Assembly: GCA_009741485.1 (NCBI GenBank)
Contig: CM019216.1
Coordinates: 55,284,918-55,348,917 of the forward strand
From: Malurus cyaneus samueli
Lineage: Eukaryota > Chordata > Aves > Passeriformes > Maluridae
Length of the DNA: 64,000 bases
Direction of reading: 5' to 3'
This document shows positions 20,495 to 32,850 of the stretch, piece by piece (within the stretch, counting starts at the first letter, position 1; each line of letters opens with the position of its first letter). Under the pieces are notes generated by a model. The model had not been told where the DNA came from and searched no databases. It was given only the letters and a program-made list of their open reading frames with translations. A program made the translations under genes and the position numbers.

Positions 20495-22634
20495 ATCTGT
20501 ATTACTTTTATGTTCCTTACTAATGTAGCACTTAAGAATTTAGCCTGATACTGCAGCTACAAATCATTCTGAAAGTTTCACTGAATCAAGGAAAAAATAT
20601 ATCTCTTTCTTCAGCTAATGTCAAAAGTGAATTTGGTGCAGTAGAATTTATTTGATGTAACAAAACTGAATACAGGTTTGTGTATTGCTATATTTCTAAT
20701 CTTTACTGTAAGTTTTCTCAAAGTAGGCGTGTGAAATGGTTGCAAAGATCCTCATCCAAAGTCATTTTACCATGAAAGTTTGGGAGGCTGCAGATGGTGT
20801 AAAATCCCAGAGATAGCTGTGTCTTGCTAGGCTGTTGTGCAGTGTCTCTGTAGCTTCCCTTGAACCATAAACACAATTTATCAGTATTTCCTATCCAAGA
20901 GGTATCAGGGAAGATGTAAACCCACATAATGGGATTTCATATCTTCCAAAGCAACAAAACCGTTGGAAGACTGAAGGCTAGAGAAACTGAATTGTGAACA
21001 TTGCCAAAAGTGGCATCATGGTTCAGGCCACACTCCAAAGTTCAGGAGGGTGCTGCAGCTGCCTACTACATATAAACACGTCTCTGGGAACTGAATCTAC
21101 TGTGGTTTCCCTCATGGCCCCTTCCCATCCTGTATTGACACCAAGACATGCTTTTCTATGTCTGGATGCCCTGCTTACCTTGCCAGGTGGTGCCTATGAA
21201 ACAAATGCAACTTGGGAACTATGGCAATTTTGCATCCTGTTTTCTCTCTCCATGGGATCCACTTGCCTGGTGTCATTTATAGAGTTCCAGATGTCAGCTG
21301 ATGTGCTGCCCAGTCCTGCCTGAGCTATGGCCCAACTAGGTCACCCTGCAATCCTCCAGAGCAGCCCAGTCAATACCTTCCTGCATCTGAACTTTATTCC
21401 CAGGGGCTACTTCACACACTGATTTTTAGTGTGAACAGCATGGCCTTCATCATTTCTCTGATTCCTTATGGGATAGTCTTCCTTTCTCGCTTTAAAGAGC
21501 TAAATTCCCATATATTCTTTTCAAGATATCATTTGTGTCACTGTCTCCAGAGTGCTGAGCTGTTTGCTGCCTCAGTCCTGAGACTCTCATCTGCTTCTTC
21601 CAAATAGCATCACCACCGCCATTCTTTTTCTTGTGTTAGAAAACACATTTCAGAAACAACACAGCTGCCTGAATTGCCTCAACTTGTCATCAGCAAGAGA
21701 AACAGAATAAATTGTTTCACAGAAAACAAATTATGCTCATGATGAAATATCACATCTATCTGGGAAGGTGATATGTGTGTTTTACAACAGTATGAAATCT
21801 TATTTGGAAATCCTCCTGGCATTTGTAGAGCAAAATTTCCAAATTTCACAGAAAATGACACCACTATCAGAGTCATCTTTATTGCTGCTGTAATTTTTGA
21901 ACTTAAGTGCTAGCCAAGGTGAATTGAATTTACTGTCTGTAAAAAAATAAGATTTAGGAAGATGTACCTTAGAAACAAACATTCTACGTCAGTGACAGGC
22001 AGACCTGTCGTTTACCAGGACATGGCTGCCATTGCAAGGGCTGAGGACACTGGAAATGCCTCTGAATTTTCAGCTGTTTTCCTGTGGCACACCATGATAG
22101 TGGCTTTGGGCTTTCACCAGACATGTGCAGAACATTTCACAAGGGACTGAAATGCACTGTGGTCCTTACGTGTGTTTTCCACAGAACAATCTCTGACATC
22201 AGAACCCTCAACTTCAGGGTGCTCTGCAAAACAGCTTTAACAAGTTGCTGGATCAGATACACGGATGTTAAATAGCCACTTACTAAAAATCACAGCCTCT
22301 GACACATCAGTTGTATGGCCAGTTGGGGTGTTCCACTGATCTCATGCCACCCTTTTTCCCACAGGCAATAATTATCCCTTTCCCTTACCCCCTGATTTAC
22401 CAGCTCTCCTTTCTTTGTGCCTGCCTTTGCCGCTCAGGTGTTCACCTGCTCTTCCTCACGGAGCATCTTTATTCCCAGACTGATCTCGGTTTCATTTTAC
22501 TGCTTCTGTTTCAGGTCTGGAGAGGGACGGTGTCCCAGACAGCATTTTTATTTTCACACCTGCAGTAAATGCTGTCACCTCACTGCAAAACTTCCTCAAA
22601 TGAGGGCTGAGACCATCACACACTTGTACACACA

Positions 22635-22725
22635 CAGAAGAGGGGAAGGCAAAAGCCCAAAACCTTCTACTGAAGACAATGAAGCCAAGAGATCATGATC
22701 CTGCAACAAAACCTCTTATTTTTGT
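22635..22725 (+). repeat. 91-bp dispersed repeat, copy 1
   Basis: This block is about 86% identical by eye to 28958-29048 in the same orientation. Both begin CAGAAGAGGGGAAGGCAAAA and both end with CAAAACCTCTTATTTT. Similarity stops sharply at each edge. I do not recognise the family. Confidence 0.8.
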
Positions 22726-24856
22726 TGAGGTTACAATACAAACATGCACATACGTGTGATTTCCCCCCTCGCTTGCCGTGCTGCCCGCAGCCAGCAGGCT
22801 GTGCTGAGGGATCAGTTTTCTCCATCAGGAACGCGCCGAGATCCGCTTGCAGAAGCTGTGCTTTCCCACCGGCCGTACAAAAACTCGCTTGTCTGCCCAA
22901 GACTGACAGCACTCTGCCAGGAAGAAACACATCCAAATTACGGAGCGGTTTGTCCCTGTATGCTGTATGCCATGCACTGCCAAGGCTTCTGTTAGACAAT
23001 TTTAAACATACCTCAGTGACAACGAGGATTTTTCTTGAGAACGGGAAGATAATACAGGAACTTTCTCACTGACAGTAGGCACTTTCTTCCAGCAGTAGGA
23101 AAAACCCACAATAATAAGAAGAATGATGATTGAGTCATTCCAAAATAAGTGATGAAATAGGGTTAGATGGTGCCTTTGCCCTCTGTGCTGCCAGTGATCG
23201 TGTTGACCGCAAACTCACAGGGAATCCCCAACCTCTCAGGAAGCCAAACAAAGCCCAGCAGGATTTTTCAAGCAGACAAAAGACAAATGTCCAAATCATG
23301 ATGAGTAACTCAATTATACCTTTCTAGAAAGTTGGAACCGCTTATGTTTTGTGTCACCACAAGAGGGTGTAAAGCAAAAGCAAGAACCAAACAAGAGGCA
23401 CCCCAAGACATTGCGGTGCGGGGTCACAGCAGGCACAAGGATAGACATTCGGGGTCCCACTGCCTCTCCTATCAGTAAGCATGCCAGGAAAGATCCTAAG
23501 GAGAGATATCTCTCTCCTTGGATGCTTTTTTGTAGAGTTTGGCTTTTTGGAAACAAAATGTTTGGCTGTGCATTAGGCACTGAAAGCAAGAGCACAGGTT
23601 GAGATCATATGAAAACTGTTTCCTCAGGTTGTCTTCACAGCTCCGTGTCTGGCAGGGGGGGAAAAGATAAATCATGGCTTGGTGGAAGCAAAGGTATAAC
23701 TTCGTGGGAAGCTAAGTCGAGCTTATGCTCGGCTTCTGAAAGAAGAAATTCTCCCTCTTCCCTCCCACTTACTCAGCTCATCTTCCTTCTGCTTCTGCCT
23801 ACAGAATCCAGCTGCTTCCCTTCTGAGGACCATGTCGGGCACTGAACTTCTCCACAAGACATTTTTAGTTGTCATCACTGTGGATGAGTATCCAGCTTGC
23901 TATGTCTGTTCCCTGCTGCCTGACTTGGCTGAGCTGACAGAGGTGCCAAATGATGAGCTGCCCTAGGCAAGCAGTGGGAGCATGGAGGAGGCTGGAGGAA
24001 CAGAGGGACAGAGACAGGGGCATTCTTCCTTCAGCTGAGCCCTTAGGATGAGCTCATTTCCTAGGAAACACACTTTCACCATATTGCTGCCTGGCTGGCC
24101 TATCCAGCTAAACTGAAACCTTTCTGACAAAAATCCTGATCTTCTTTTAATTGAAACAGGCTGTTCTGTGAGCTAAAAAAAATCCAGTAACATCCTGTAC
24201 CTGTCAGAAGAGACTAATCTTCCTAAAGGATGCCAACAACAACCAGTTAAAGAGAGTTAACTAATTTAACAGCATTTTCAAATATTACCTTGCAAACTAA
24301 TAGAGGGCATTCCTCAGTCAAACCATTCATTGACTCTTCTGGAAGATTTCAGATTACACAGCTTAATAATATTATCCCACAGGGAAATTGCTTGTTTAAA
24401 GAACCAACAAAAACTTATTTTATTTTATTTTATAGCATAAACTGAAAAATCTGCAGTGAGAATCAAACAAAAAAAAAAGGCTGAGCAAAATATTCTCTCA
24501 TTTCAGTGTTTAATTGACAAGTGCAAACATAAGTCTCTCCTTCTGCAAGATGTGTGTATCATTCCATGAAAATCAGTTCACACGTGTGGGCAACAAGCAG
24601 TAAAAAGGCAGCGCTGAGTGCCAACATTGCGCTGTGAGTTTTAAACCACTGAAGGAAAAAAAAAAAAAAAGACTCAGCAGGTAAAATACCAAACTGGGAT
24701 TCCATATGCTTTCATGGTGCTGCAGGCCCTGCCCCTGCCTGATAGATGTCCTTGCAAATATTCTTGTCTGCATGACTCTCCCTCTCCACACAGAGCACAA
24801 TGGGAGGGACACACCCATTCTTCCTTTGGGCCAGACCTCAGCCCTGGGAGCTTTGC

Positions 24857-24904
24857 ACAAGAGCACTGCTATTTGTGTGTACAAGAGCACTGCTATTTCT
24901 GTGT
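24857..24904. repeat. Tandem duplication, 2 x 24 bp
   Basis: Two adjacent 24-bp units beginning ACAAGAGCACTGCTATTT with one mismatch. The unit is a multiple of three, so it keeps an overlapping open frame intact, but I see no gene there. Confidence 0.92.
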
Positions 24905-26329
24905 ACGTGTGGCTTTTCAAGGTGATGAATATTTTGCTAAACACTCATAAATTAGGTGACTTACATGAATCTTTGCGAGACTGGTGCTAGTTTCTCTTCA
25001 CATGAGAGTGGGAGTTGTATTTTCATATCCTCTGTTTTTTTTGCTTTAAAGTTTTAGTTGGGAGAAGTCAAAACTACCGTAAGTAACTTCAAGAGAATAA
25101 TTTGGGTAGGTCCTAAGACATCTAGGACACAGGGAGGGGTTCCTAAGCTATGATATGATGACACAAGCTATTGCCCTATAGAAAGACCATTCACCTACAT
25201 CCTCAAAACAGACCTCATGTGGACCAGATGGGGTGCATCAGCTTCAAGCACTGGTAGCTACAATGCTTTCCCAAATAAATGAATTTTCTTTGATGGGCTG
25301 AGTCAGCTAAAGTCAATCATTTCCAGATTATACATTAAAATTGTTGAGCCATCAATGAATTATACTCGTATTTCATCTTTAACTTGCTGCCAGTTTATAA
25401 ACTACTCCCTTTGGATTTTTATGGGGAGGAAATAAATTAGGAAAATATTCATTTTTCCAGAGCAGACAAGTCTTGGAACTTCTCCTATAGCAAATTTCAA
25501 GGAATGTGGTAGTCTTTTCAACACCTTGCAATCTTTCTTCAGTGTTGAAATACTTAGCTTTTGGCAAGCTAAGCTCCCATTACCCTATGCAGAGATGTGA
25601 ATTTCAGCCTGATCTTAGCTGAGAGCTTTTTCTGTTCTGTTTTCTTTTTTTCACCTTAAATTTTGTTTCAGTTCATACTGAAGCCAGTTTTTTAAAATGC
25701 AAGAATGTTGCAGCTTGAAGCAAAAGAAAATGGGAAAAATCTTCAAGCATCAAGGAAATGCTCACTGACATTTAAAATGTCTGCTGCTTTGAAATGCCCC
25801 ACGTGAAACAGGAAATTCCACTTTGGCTCTACTATTACACTTTAGTTTCCTGTTAGCAGAAAGACATGTCTTGTATAAATGTAGTAAGCCCAGGCCCTCA
25901 TTGCAATTGGCTGCTTTTTGTATATTTTTTCAAGCAAAACAGCAAAAAAAAAGCCCAAACCTCACCCATGATACATGGAGTTCTGGTCATACAAGTATGA
26001 GAGGACATGGCCTCCTGTGCTACTTGAAAAGTTTTAAAATACAGGTTTTCATATTAAATCTGTAATAGACATGTAAGCTTACACACAATTGATGTAACAA
26101 GCCCATAATTTTTCCAAGTTAGAAATTAGTTAAAATTGAGTTAAGATAAGTTAAAATTTCCAAGTTAGAATTTTAAATTCTGAATTTCCACAGAGTTTTA
26201 AATCAAATACCACGGTTTCTATTCCACTCCCTCCTTGGCTGTCCCAAAACAGTCTTTTCAAAATGAAACGTTCCTCCAAAATTAAAATTATTTTTAAAAG
26301 AGAAGTAGCACATTATTCCTGTTTATTCC

Positions 26330-26907
26330 TGGTTTCAGTTAAGGTAGAGTTAATTTCTTCTGTTACAGTGCTGTGTTTTGGATTCAGAATTAGAATGGTG
26401 TTGATCACACATTGATGTTTTGGTTTCTTGGTAAGTTGTGTTTATCCTAAGTCCAAGTCACTTTTTTTTTTCCTTGTCTCATGCTCTGCCAGTGAGAAAG
26501 TACATAAGTAAATAAATTGGGAGGGAGCATAACTGGAACAGGTGACTCAAACCAACCAAAGAGATATTCTACACCATAGAACATCATGCCTGGTGTATAA
26601 ACTGGGGGCGTTATCCTGAATGGGAGCCAGATCTGGGTTCAGGAAGGGGGGTCTAGCAGGTTAGGGCGTGGTGAGAAATTGCCTTGTGCATCACTTGCTT
26701 GGGTTTTATTTTTTTCCTTTTTATTATCATTATTATTATTTATCATTATTATTGTATTTTACTTTATTTAAAATTGCAAAACTGTTCTTATCTCAGCATA
26801 AAAGTTTTACTTCAATTCTCCTCCCTGGTGTGGAGAGGGAAAAGAGAGGGGGTCTGGGCAAGCAACTGCATGGTGTTTTATCTCCAGCTGGACTTAAAAC
26901 CATGACA
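26330..26907 (+). mobile_element. Solo LTR of an avian endogenous retrovirus (about 578 bp)
   Basis: The block opens TGGTTTCAGTTAAGGTAGAG, continues with GGTAGAGTTAATTTCTTCTG and GCTGTGTTTTGGATTC, and ends GGACTTAAAACCATGACA. I recognise this order from a solo-LTR family common in neoavian genomes. It holds CCAAAGAGATATTC, a TATAAA box at 26596-26601 and a TTATCTCAGC block near the 3' part. A TTA-rich expansion sits at about 26717-26755. I saw no target duplication at the edges, so the ends are approximate. No internal retroviral genes adjoin it. Confidence 0.75.
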
Positions 26908-28320
26908 AGGTGAAACCCTAGTATTGATTGAATCATCAGAACCAGATGTAAAAATTATTCACTATCCCCACATGAATTCTCTCCCATCACAGGAAAGGAA
27001 ATATGACCCCACCTCATTCTGGTAGCTCATGAGATATACACCACCAGAACAGAGAGATTCAATTTCCAGAAAAGCTGCGAAAACACTTGAAATTAGACAT
27101 TGTTACTAGTAATCCCAAAATCTGCATTGCTGCACCAACTGGCTTTAATGACAGAGGCATAATTGTGCATGTGCACATGTCCATGCACTCACACTTTCTC
27201 CTGAAAAAGTATAAACATAAAACGAGTCCCTTGAGGCAGATGAATAAAGACTTCTTGACATTCACACACAAGGGATGCACAGCTCCCTGCACTATGAGTC
27301 AACAGTGCAGATCTTCCAAATCCAGACCAAGAAATAGCAGTTACTCCAAGCATCACTGAGCAGAGCATGGATGTGTCCAAATTTCTCCTGTTGAGGTGGC
27401 TCCTCGCTGTAGCTGTCAGCTTGTGCGTAATTCTGTGTCCAATTATGGCTTTCACACTGCTGGGCAGCCCCTTGCGATAAACCCAGGCAGAAACTGTCAC
27501 AGTAATTAGTAATGCCAGAAAATTAATCCTGTTTTACTGCAATTTTCACCTCACATTTTCCATGCTTTCCATTTTTTTTTGATCTATGTAGTAGCTGAAG
27601 AGAGCAGACTTCCTGCACAGTACTTGCATCAAATCCATACATTTGTTTTCCTGAACAAATAAATTTGTAAAATGGTAACTGGATTAAAGCAACCCCATTG
27701 AAGAATTTTCTGTTCATTTCTGAGGAGTGATACAGCCCATTCTCAGCAGGTCTCCAAAACCTCAAGAGTTCAACAATAAGGATCTACTGACTATTGGAAA
27801 GAGAGTACTTTAAAAGCAATTTTAGGCTATGTAATCTGACAGAACCAATGGCAGAGTTTGGGCAGTCCAAGGGCATTTGTTTGTCCCTATATTTGGGAAA
27901 GCTGTTTTGCCTATGCTTACCCAAACACAGTGTGAAAAGAGCCACCACAGCATGTACAGGACACATGGTGCTTTTCTTTGTGTACTGCAAATCTGCTTCA
28001 GCAAATGGAGTTCACTAGGACTTTACTCAGAACTGCAAGGCACTGACTTTCCTGCCCCAGCTCAGCAGGCCACTTAAACATGTGCTTCTTTTCAACATCT
28101 AAGTGAAGATGCTTTGGAAGAAAAATGGTGTTTACATGCTTTGTTTCAAAAGAAACTCATATGTGTGATAGAAAACATCCATGCAATTCGACCTCCAATA
28201 TTTATCAATTACTTAGCACCAGGTAGTTAAAAATGAGATGGACCAAGCAGATTAATCCCTACACTCCTAATTTTCTGGGTGCTCTCAGAAGTTAACTGAC
28301 AGCATTTCAATGGGAATGGT

Positions 28321-28400
28321 GAAAGAAAAATTAAAAATAAAATAAAAAAAAAAAGATTAAAAAAAAAAAAGAAAGAAAAAAAAAGAACAAAAAAGTAACC
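28321..28400. repeat. A-rich low-complexity tract
   Basis: About 80 bases of mostly A with scattered G and T. It could be the tail of an old retroposed copy, but nothing recognisable precedes it. Confidence 0.7.
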
Positions 28401-28957
28401 TAAAAATGGGCTCCATTTTCAAGATGCAATTATTCTAAACCAAATTGCACCAGGTCTTAAGCTTGCTTAATGTCTGTCAACTTCTAGTTAGAATTAGTAA
28501 AGTGGTGAAATCAGCACTCATATGATGATTTCCTGAAAAGAATAGTTAACCATCCAAAATTTTGTGTCTGCTTCCCCATTTAGTCATTTTCATCTATTAC
28601 CATGTCCCTATTTTAAAAGAAATGCTGCTGAGCATTAAAAATGTAATATCAACAGTCAAACTAATCACTACACAGATGGAAAAGATTTCAAATGTTCCTA
28701 CTAATACCATTACCTTTTGCTTTCTCAGACCAACTATGATAAAACATATAATGTATAAAGACAGATTAATATGGCTGCATCTCTATAGTGTATTTTGCTT
28801 TTAAAGATAAACTATTGAAAATTATTGACAAAGAATATCTTTATGAAATAACAACAGAAGTGCAAGTTGTCACAATTTCTGTAGTGGCATTAATTTGAGA
28901 ATGGTGCGCTAATTCTTGCTTTACAAAATTCAGCACTCTGCAAAATTCATTATACTG

Positions 28958-29048
28958 CAGAAGAGGGGAAGGCAAAAAAACAAAACTTTGTACTGAGAAG
29001 AATGAAGCCAAAAATCATGGTCCTGCAGCAAAACCTCTTATTTTAGTT
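28958..29048 (+). repeat. 91-bp dispersed repeat, copy 2
   Basis: Second copy of the block at 22635-22725, 6.3 kb away and in the same orientation. About 13 differences, including one gap, are visible across 91 bases. Confidence 0.8.
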
Positions 29049-29435
29049 TCCCTAAAGGGAAACCTTGAAACTTAATAGAAAACTTTTTTTTCAGGCCCTA
29101 AGTTTTACAGATTTTCTTTATCTAAAATTTAAAGCTAGAAAAGCAGAAGAAAGAGTCACAGCAGATGTCTCAGGGTAGTCTCAGCTGTAGAGCCATTACT
29201 GTGATCTATAATGCAATAAAAACCAAAGAGGCTTTTCAAGTCAACCTATAAGCACTCGCATCTGGGTGGGTTTGGTCCACATGTGCCTATTTATATTAGG
29301 AAATTCAGCATATATAAATATATAAATAAAACATCTATACAGTACATAGTCACATTCATATTAGCCATAAAATTACATCTATTTACAAAAATATTTTCAA
29401 CTTTGTTTTACACTTCCAGGTCCACCTTGAGGAGT

Positions 29436-29744
29436 TTAGTTATTTAGCTTCTGCCTTGTGAACTTGAACACCTTCCTTAAGTCGGACTCTAGGGTGAGCT
29501 TGTACCTTATATACTCCCAATTGTCAAAAATAAGAAGGAAGAGCATAATCTTCCAAGGAATTCTGCCAAGTCCATAAGAAACGTTGAAACTTGTCTCACT
29601 GAAGAGCAAATTACATGCTCGCAAAAACTGAGAGACCTTCTCTTCTTCACGTAGAAAGACAGTACCTTCTTGGTCTGGACCATAGACAAATTGAAACTCA
29701 TAAAACATCAGGCAGAACCCAAAGTGGGCGTCTGGCAGCCATCT
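29436..29744 (-). other. Unassigned 103-codon open frame, possible alternative exon
   Basis: On the - strand an open frame starts right after TTATGCTAG, which is both a stop in frame and a plausible splice acceptor, and runs to TAA at 29436. An internal ATG is at 29708. The translation includes FYEFQFVYGPDQEG and LRKVFKFTRQKLNN. I do not recognise it. Codon choice looks coding-like, and the residues are mixed rather than low-complexity. It lies 514 bases past the IPCEF1 stop in the same direction, so it is either chance within the 3' UTR or a separate 3' exon. The upstream IPCEF1 exon ends on a codon boundary, so joining at 29744 would keep the frame. It could equally be decayed mobile-element sequence. 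Confidence 0.3.
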
Positions 29745-30257
29745 CTAGCATAAAATAATTACTCTTCCATTTGTCTCAGTTTAAACATGGAGTGGTGAAA
29801 ATAAATGGATGAAGAGATGAAAATGCATACAACAGGTTACTGTAGAGGGTAAAAAGGTAGAGTAGACTACATCCTGCCGGTATCAGTTTAGCTTCATGTC
29901 AAGGTAAGTTACATGGTTAAAACAATCCCAAGGACCTCATATTTATACAGTGTGTATTTCATAATTCTGTGCCTTCCAGGAGCTGGACACAGAATTTTCT
30001 GCTCCAAAAACTGACAAACATTTCTTTGCTGCTTTGTTAAATACTCTTCTCCAGTATGCAGGCCAGGTTCAGGGATGCTCTTTGAACTCGGGGACTTTCC
30101 CTTTTGACATTAAATGAGTTCTGCAAGAGCAATCAATGCTTTGGAGAAGGGGTTGTTTTCCTTTTGAACACTTGCGAAAAACAAACCTCAGGATACAGCA
30201 GCTTACATTGCTTGTACATGAAGACCCGTGGAGAAAAACCTTGCCATGAGCAATTGA

Positions 30258-30458
30258 TCAAATAGCACTTTCAGTGATTGGCTGTGGAGTCATCTCTTGC
30301 TCCTCATGGTTCTCTGTGGACATGTCCTGGACCTCCTGCTGCTGGTAAATATCTTGGACCAGCATGATGTTTGTGCTCCTCCACTCTCTGTACTTCACCG
30401 CTGTCAACTTTGGGTCCTCGAGCAGCTGGTTAATTGTGGCCAAGTCGTGTTCCTTACA
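30258..30458 (-). CDS. IPCEF1: IPCEF1 last coding exon: C-terminus
   Basis: The acceptor CCTCCTAG is followed by CKEHDLATINQLL, then EDPKLTAVKYREW and DIYQQQ, close to the human IPCEF1 C-terminal region (CKEHDLAMINQLL, KYREWK, IQDIYQQQ). The exon encodes 66 residues and ends SAI plus TGA at 30258; human also ends in SI. In mammals the C-terminal part of IPCEF1 carries the cytohesin-binding function and helps ARF6 activation. The last 30 residues (VQDMSTENHEEQE and on) are acidic and diverge strongly from human. The 3' UTR continues below 30258; I could not identify its poly(A) signal with confidence. Confidence 0.95.
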   Translation of the reverse strand, partial: CKEHDLATINQLLEDPKLTAVKYREWRSTNIMLVQDIYQQQEVQDMSTENHEEQEMTPQPITESAI

Positions 30459-31077
30459 CTAGGAGGAGAACAAGAGGTTATTTCCACAGAAACCTTCAAG
30501 GTCATTGTGCATAACAGAAACACTCTGGGAATGTTAGAGAGCCACGTTACAAGGAGATGGCCCAATATCTGCTGTCCTCCTGGCAGCTTGTTCCCTCTTT
30601 TAGAGCATAGGTCACCAAAGTTATGTCTACAGCAAAAATTCTTCCCAGTTAAAGGCAAGTTGTGATTTCATCTAGATCTTTTTTATAGGCTTCTTAACAA
30701 AACTTCATGAGAGAAGATTCAGGTGAAAGCTACACATTATGATGATGTCTTTCAAGCAGACAGTACTTGCACGAAACCAGACACAACAGCATTTACTTCT
30801 GTAATTCACAGCACTTTTAACTTTCTGAGAAAATACTTATTCCACATTATAAATGTCAATTCTTTGGAAGCTAGACTGAACATAATTTTGGATATGATTT
30901 GTGCACTGGCAGTAGAGTGGCTACAGCACATGTGGCTGCCACCTACCACCAGCTACCAGTAATAAATCTGGTATCTGCTTTCAAGCAAGAGCAGCTCAGA
31001 CCATCTATTGCAGGCACCCTGGTTCACTTGTAAGATGTGAGCAGACTGATGCAGGGACACTGAGACTCAGTATGCCA

Positions 31078-31165
31078 GAACTACGGAATGGTTGAGCTTG
31101 GAAGGGACATCTGGAAGTCATTTGGTCCAAACCCCTTCCTCAGATAACTCCATACAGTAGAACAC
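31078..31165 (-). mobile_element. CR1 LINE 3'-end fragment
   Basis: The + strand has CGGAATGGTTGAGCTTGGAA followed by GGGACATCTGGAAGTCATTT and GGTCCAAACCCC, the antisense CR1 tail. Only about 90 bases remain. Confidence 0.85.
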
Positions 31166-32791
31166 AGGATAGAGAAGCCCTAGTTAGCAGCTACAGTTTC
31201 TTCATGGAAGCACCATGCTGCACTAACAAACCTTAACTGCTTTTGCCAGGTTCCATCCCTCCGGTCTGGGTGTGAAAGTGATGGAACAGTTCTAACCATC
31301 TTCTCCTGCTGCCACCCGTTCATCACACCCAAGGACACTCTGTGCTGGTGGCTGCCTTGAAAACATCTTGAAAATACTCCCACACATTCATTTCAGTTTC
31401 TGATAGCAGCAATCAGCTCTTTACAAATCCATATCTTACTGCTACACTAATGAACCTTCAGCTGCTCCCATCTTTGTGATGCCTTGGCTGCTTTTTGAAC
31501 ATCAAACTTGTTCATCTGTAGTTTACATACATCCTACCCTCAAGACCCAGCCAGCCCTTGTAAGAAGACTTCTGACATTGATGCAGACACATGTGCAGTT
31601 AGCTTAAGAGAAGAGAGGAGATAGGGAGGTAGAATGGAGAGGAGTATTTCTATTGGACCAGCTTGGAGGCAAAAATTCATGCCATGGAATTTCTCCCATA
31701 GCACTAAATCTATTTCCCACATTCACTAAGACTGTGGAGCACTTGCACATAGCTGCTTTCTCTTCCAAAGTATTCTAAGCATGTTTTGTTAATGATATAT
31801 TGTGGCAGCAACATTAATCTGTTGTTAAATATGTGGAGTCAAAAGTCTAAAAATAAAATTGCACTGAGACTTGCATAAATCACTTCTCAAACTAATAGGG
31901 TTTTAATTAAAGCAGAATACATATGAATCAGAAGCAAAAAATATCCTGATTTTTAAATTTCCAGTAAATAATTTCCAATTACCTTATGTCTTATACTATG
32001 CTTTAAGAAAATTGACTTTAAAAGTATATAATTCCACTCATGTAAAGAATATGGCACTTTCCCACTGCAGGCATTTGCTTTTCAGACAGGCTAACTTAAA
32101 CACTGCTGTGCACAGAACTCTGTTTGTGTCTATGAGAAAGTGTCTGTGCTATATTTGTCTTGTCAATACTCCAGTTTCTGAGTTCGAAGAGAGAAAAGAG
32201 CATAAGTAATCAACACATTTTATACACAATGAACACTCCAAAACTTATTTTTCCATATTAAATATAAGTTGTTAGACAAATCTAAGTTGACAAACACAAA
32301 TCACAACTTAAACAATGCTCCCATGCTAAATCAGTGCACCATTGTCCTCCCTGCTCGTGTCTGACATTAAGGCTTCCATTTGGCTCCTCACTGATGAAAG
32401 TGAGTGTCCCACAAAACACAACTCCATTTTGTACTAACTGGTTCTTAGATTTATTAGTGAGGCTCCTGTCAGGGGAAACCTTGCAGAATGCTTCTGTAGG
32501 TCTATCCTATAAAATATGCATACTTTTTAAACTAACTTTCTGTTATATGGCAGGCTTACTTTATTGCTGATGCAAATGAATACTTCTGTAGTCACTGCCA
32601 TAGGACTGAAAACTCTTTGATACTAAGGAGTGACTTCTCTAGATTTCATATGGAGCCAGAAAGAATGCCTCTATTCCCAGTTCTCTTTACGATTGCATCT
32701 TTCAGGAATTTCAATGCAGGCTGAGGTATCAAAGCCAAAACTCCAATTGCAAGTAATAATCAAACCAATGATTGTGCTGATAGGAGGTTTT

Positions 32792-32850
32792 TAGAATCAT
32801 AGAATTGCTAAGGTTGGAAAGACCTCTAAGATCATCAAGTCCAACCATTT
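32792..32850 (-). mobile_element. CR1 LINE 3'-tip fragment
   Basis: AGAATCATAGAATTGCTAAG and GTTGGAAAGACCTCTAAGAT match the antisense CR1 terminus. This is a very short 5'-truncated copy. Confidence 0.85.

Larger units (their letters stand above)
13103..30257. other. Convergent gap between OPRM1 and IPCEF1 (3' UTRs and intergenic)
   Basis: No confirmed gene lies between the two converging genes. The 3' UTR of each must extend into this stretch by an unknown amount. It holds a CR1 RT fragment, a solo LTR with a target duplication beside a CR1 tail, a second solo LTR, two copies of a 91-bp repeat, and small tandem duplications. One unexplained open frame is at 29436-29744. Long frames at 18319-18919 lie inside the first LTR and are not genes. 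Confidence 0.75.

Noticed and set aside
22667..23072. GC-richer stretch with long frames on both strands, considered as a possible CpG-island exon or LTR
   Set aside because: No TG...CA ends, target duplication, splice pattern or known protein was seen; it is left undescribed apart from the 91-bp repeat within it.
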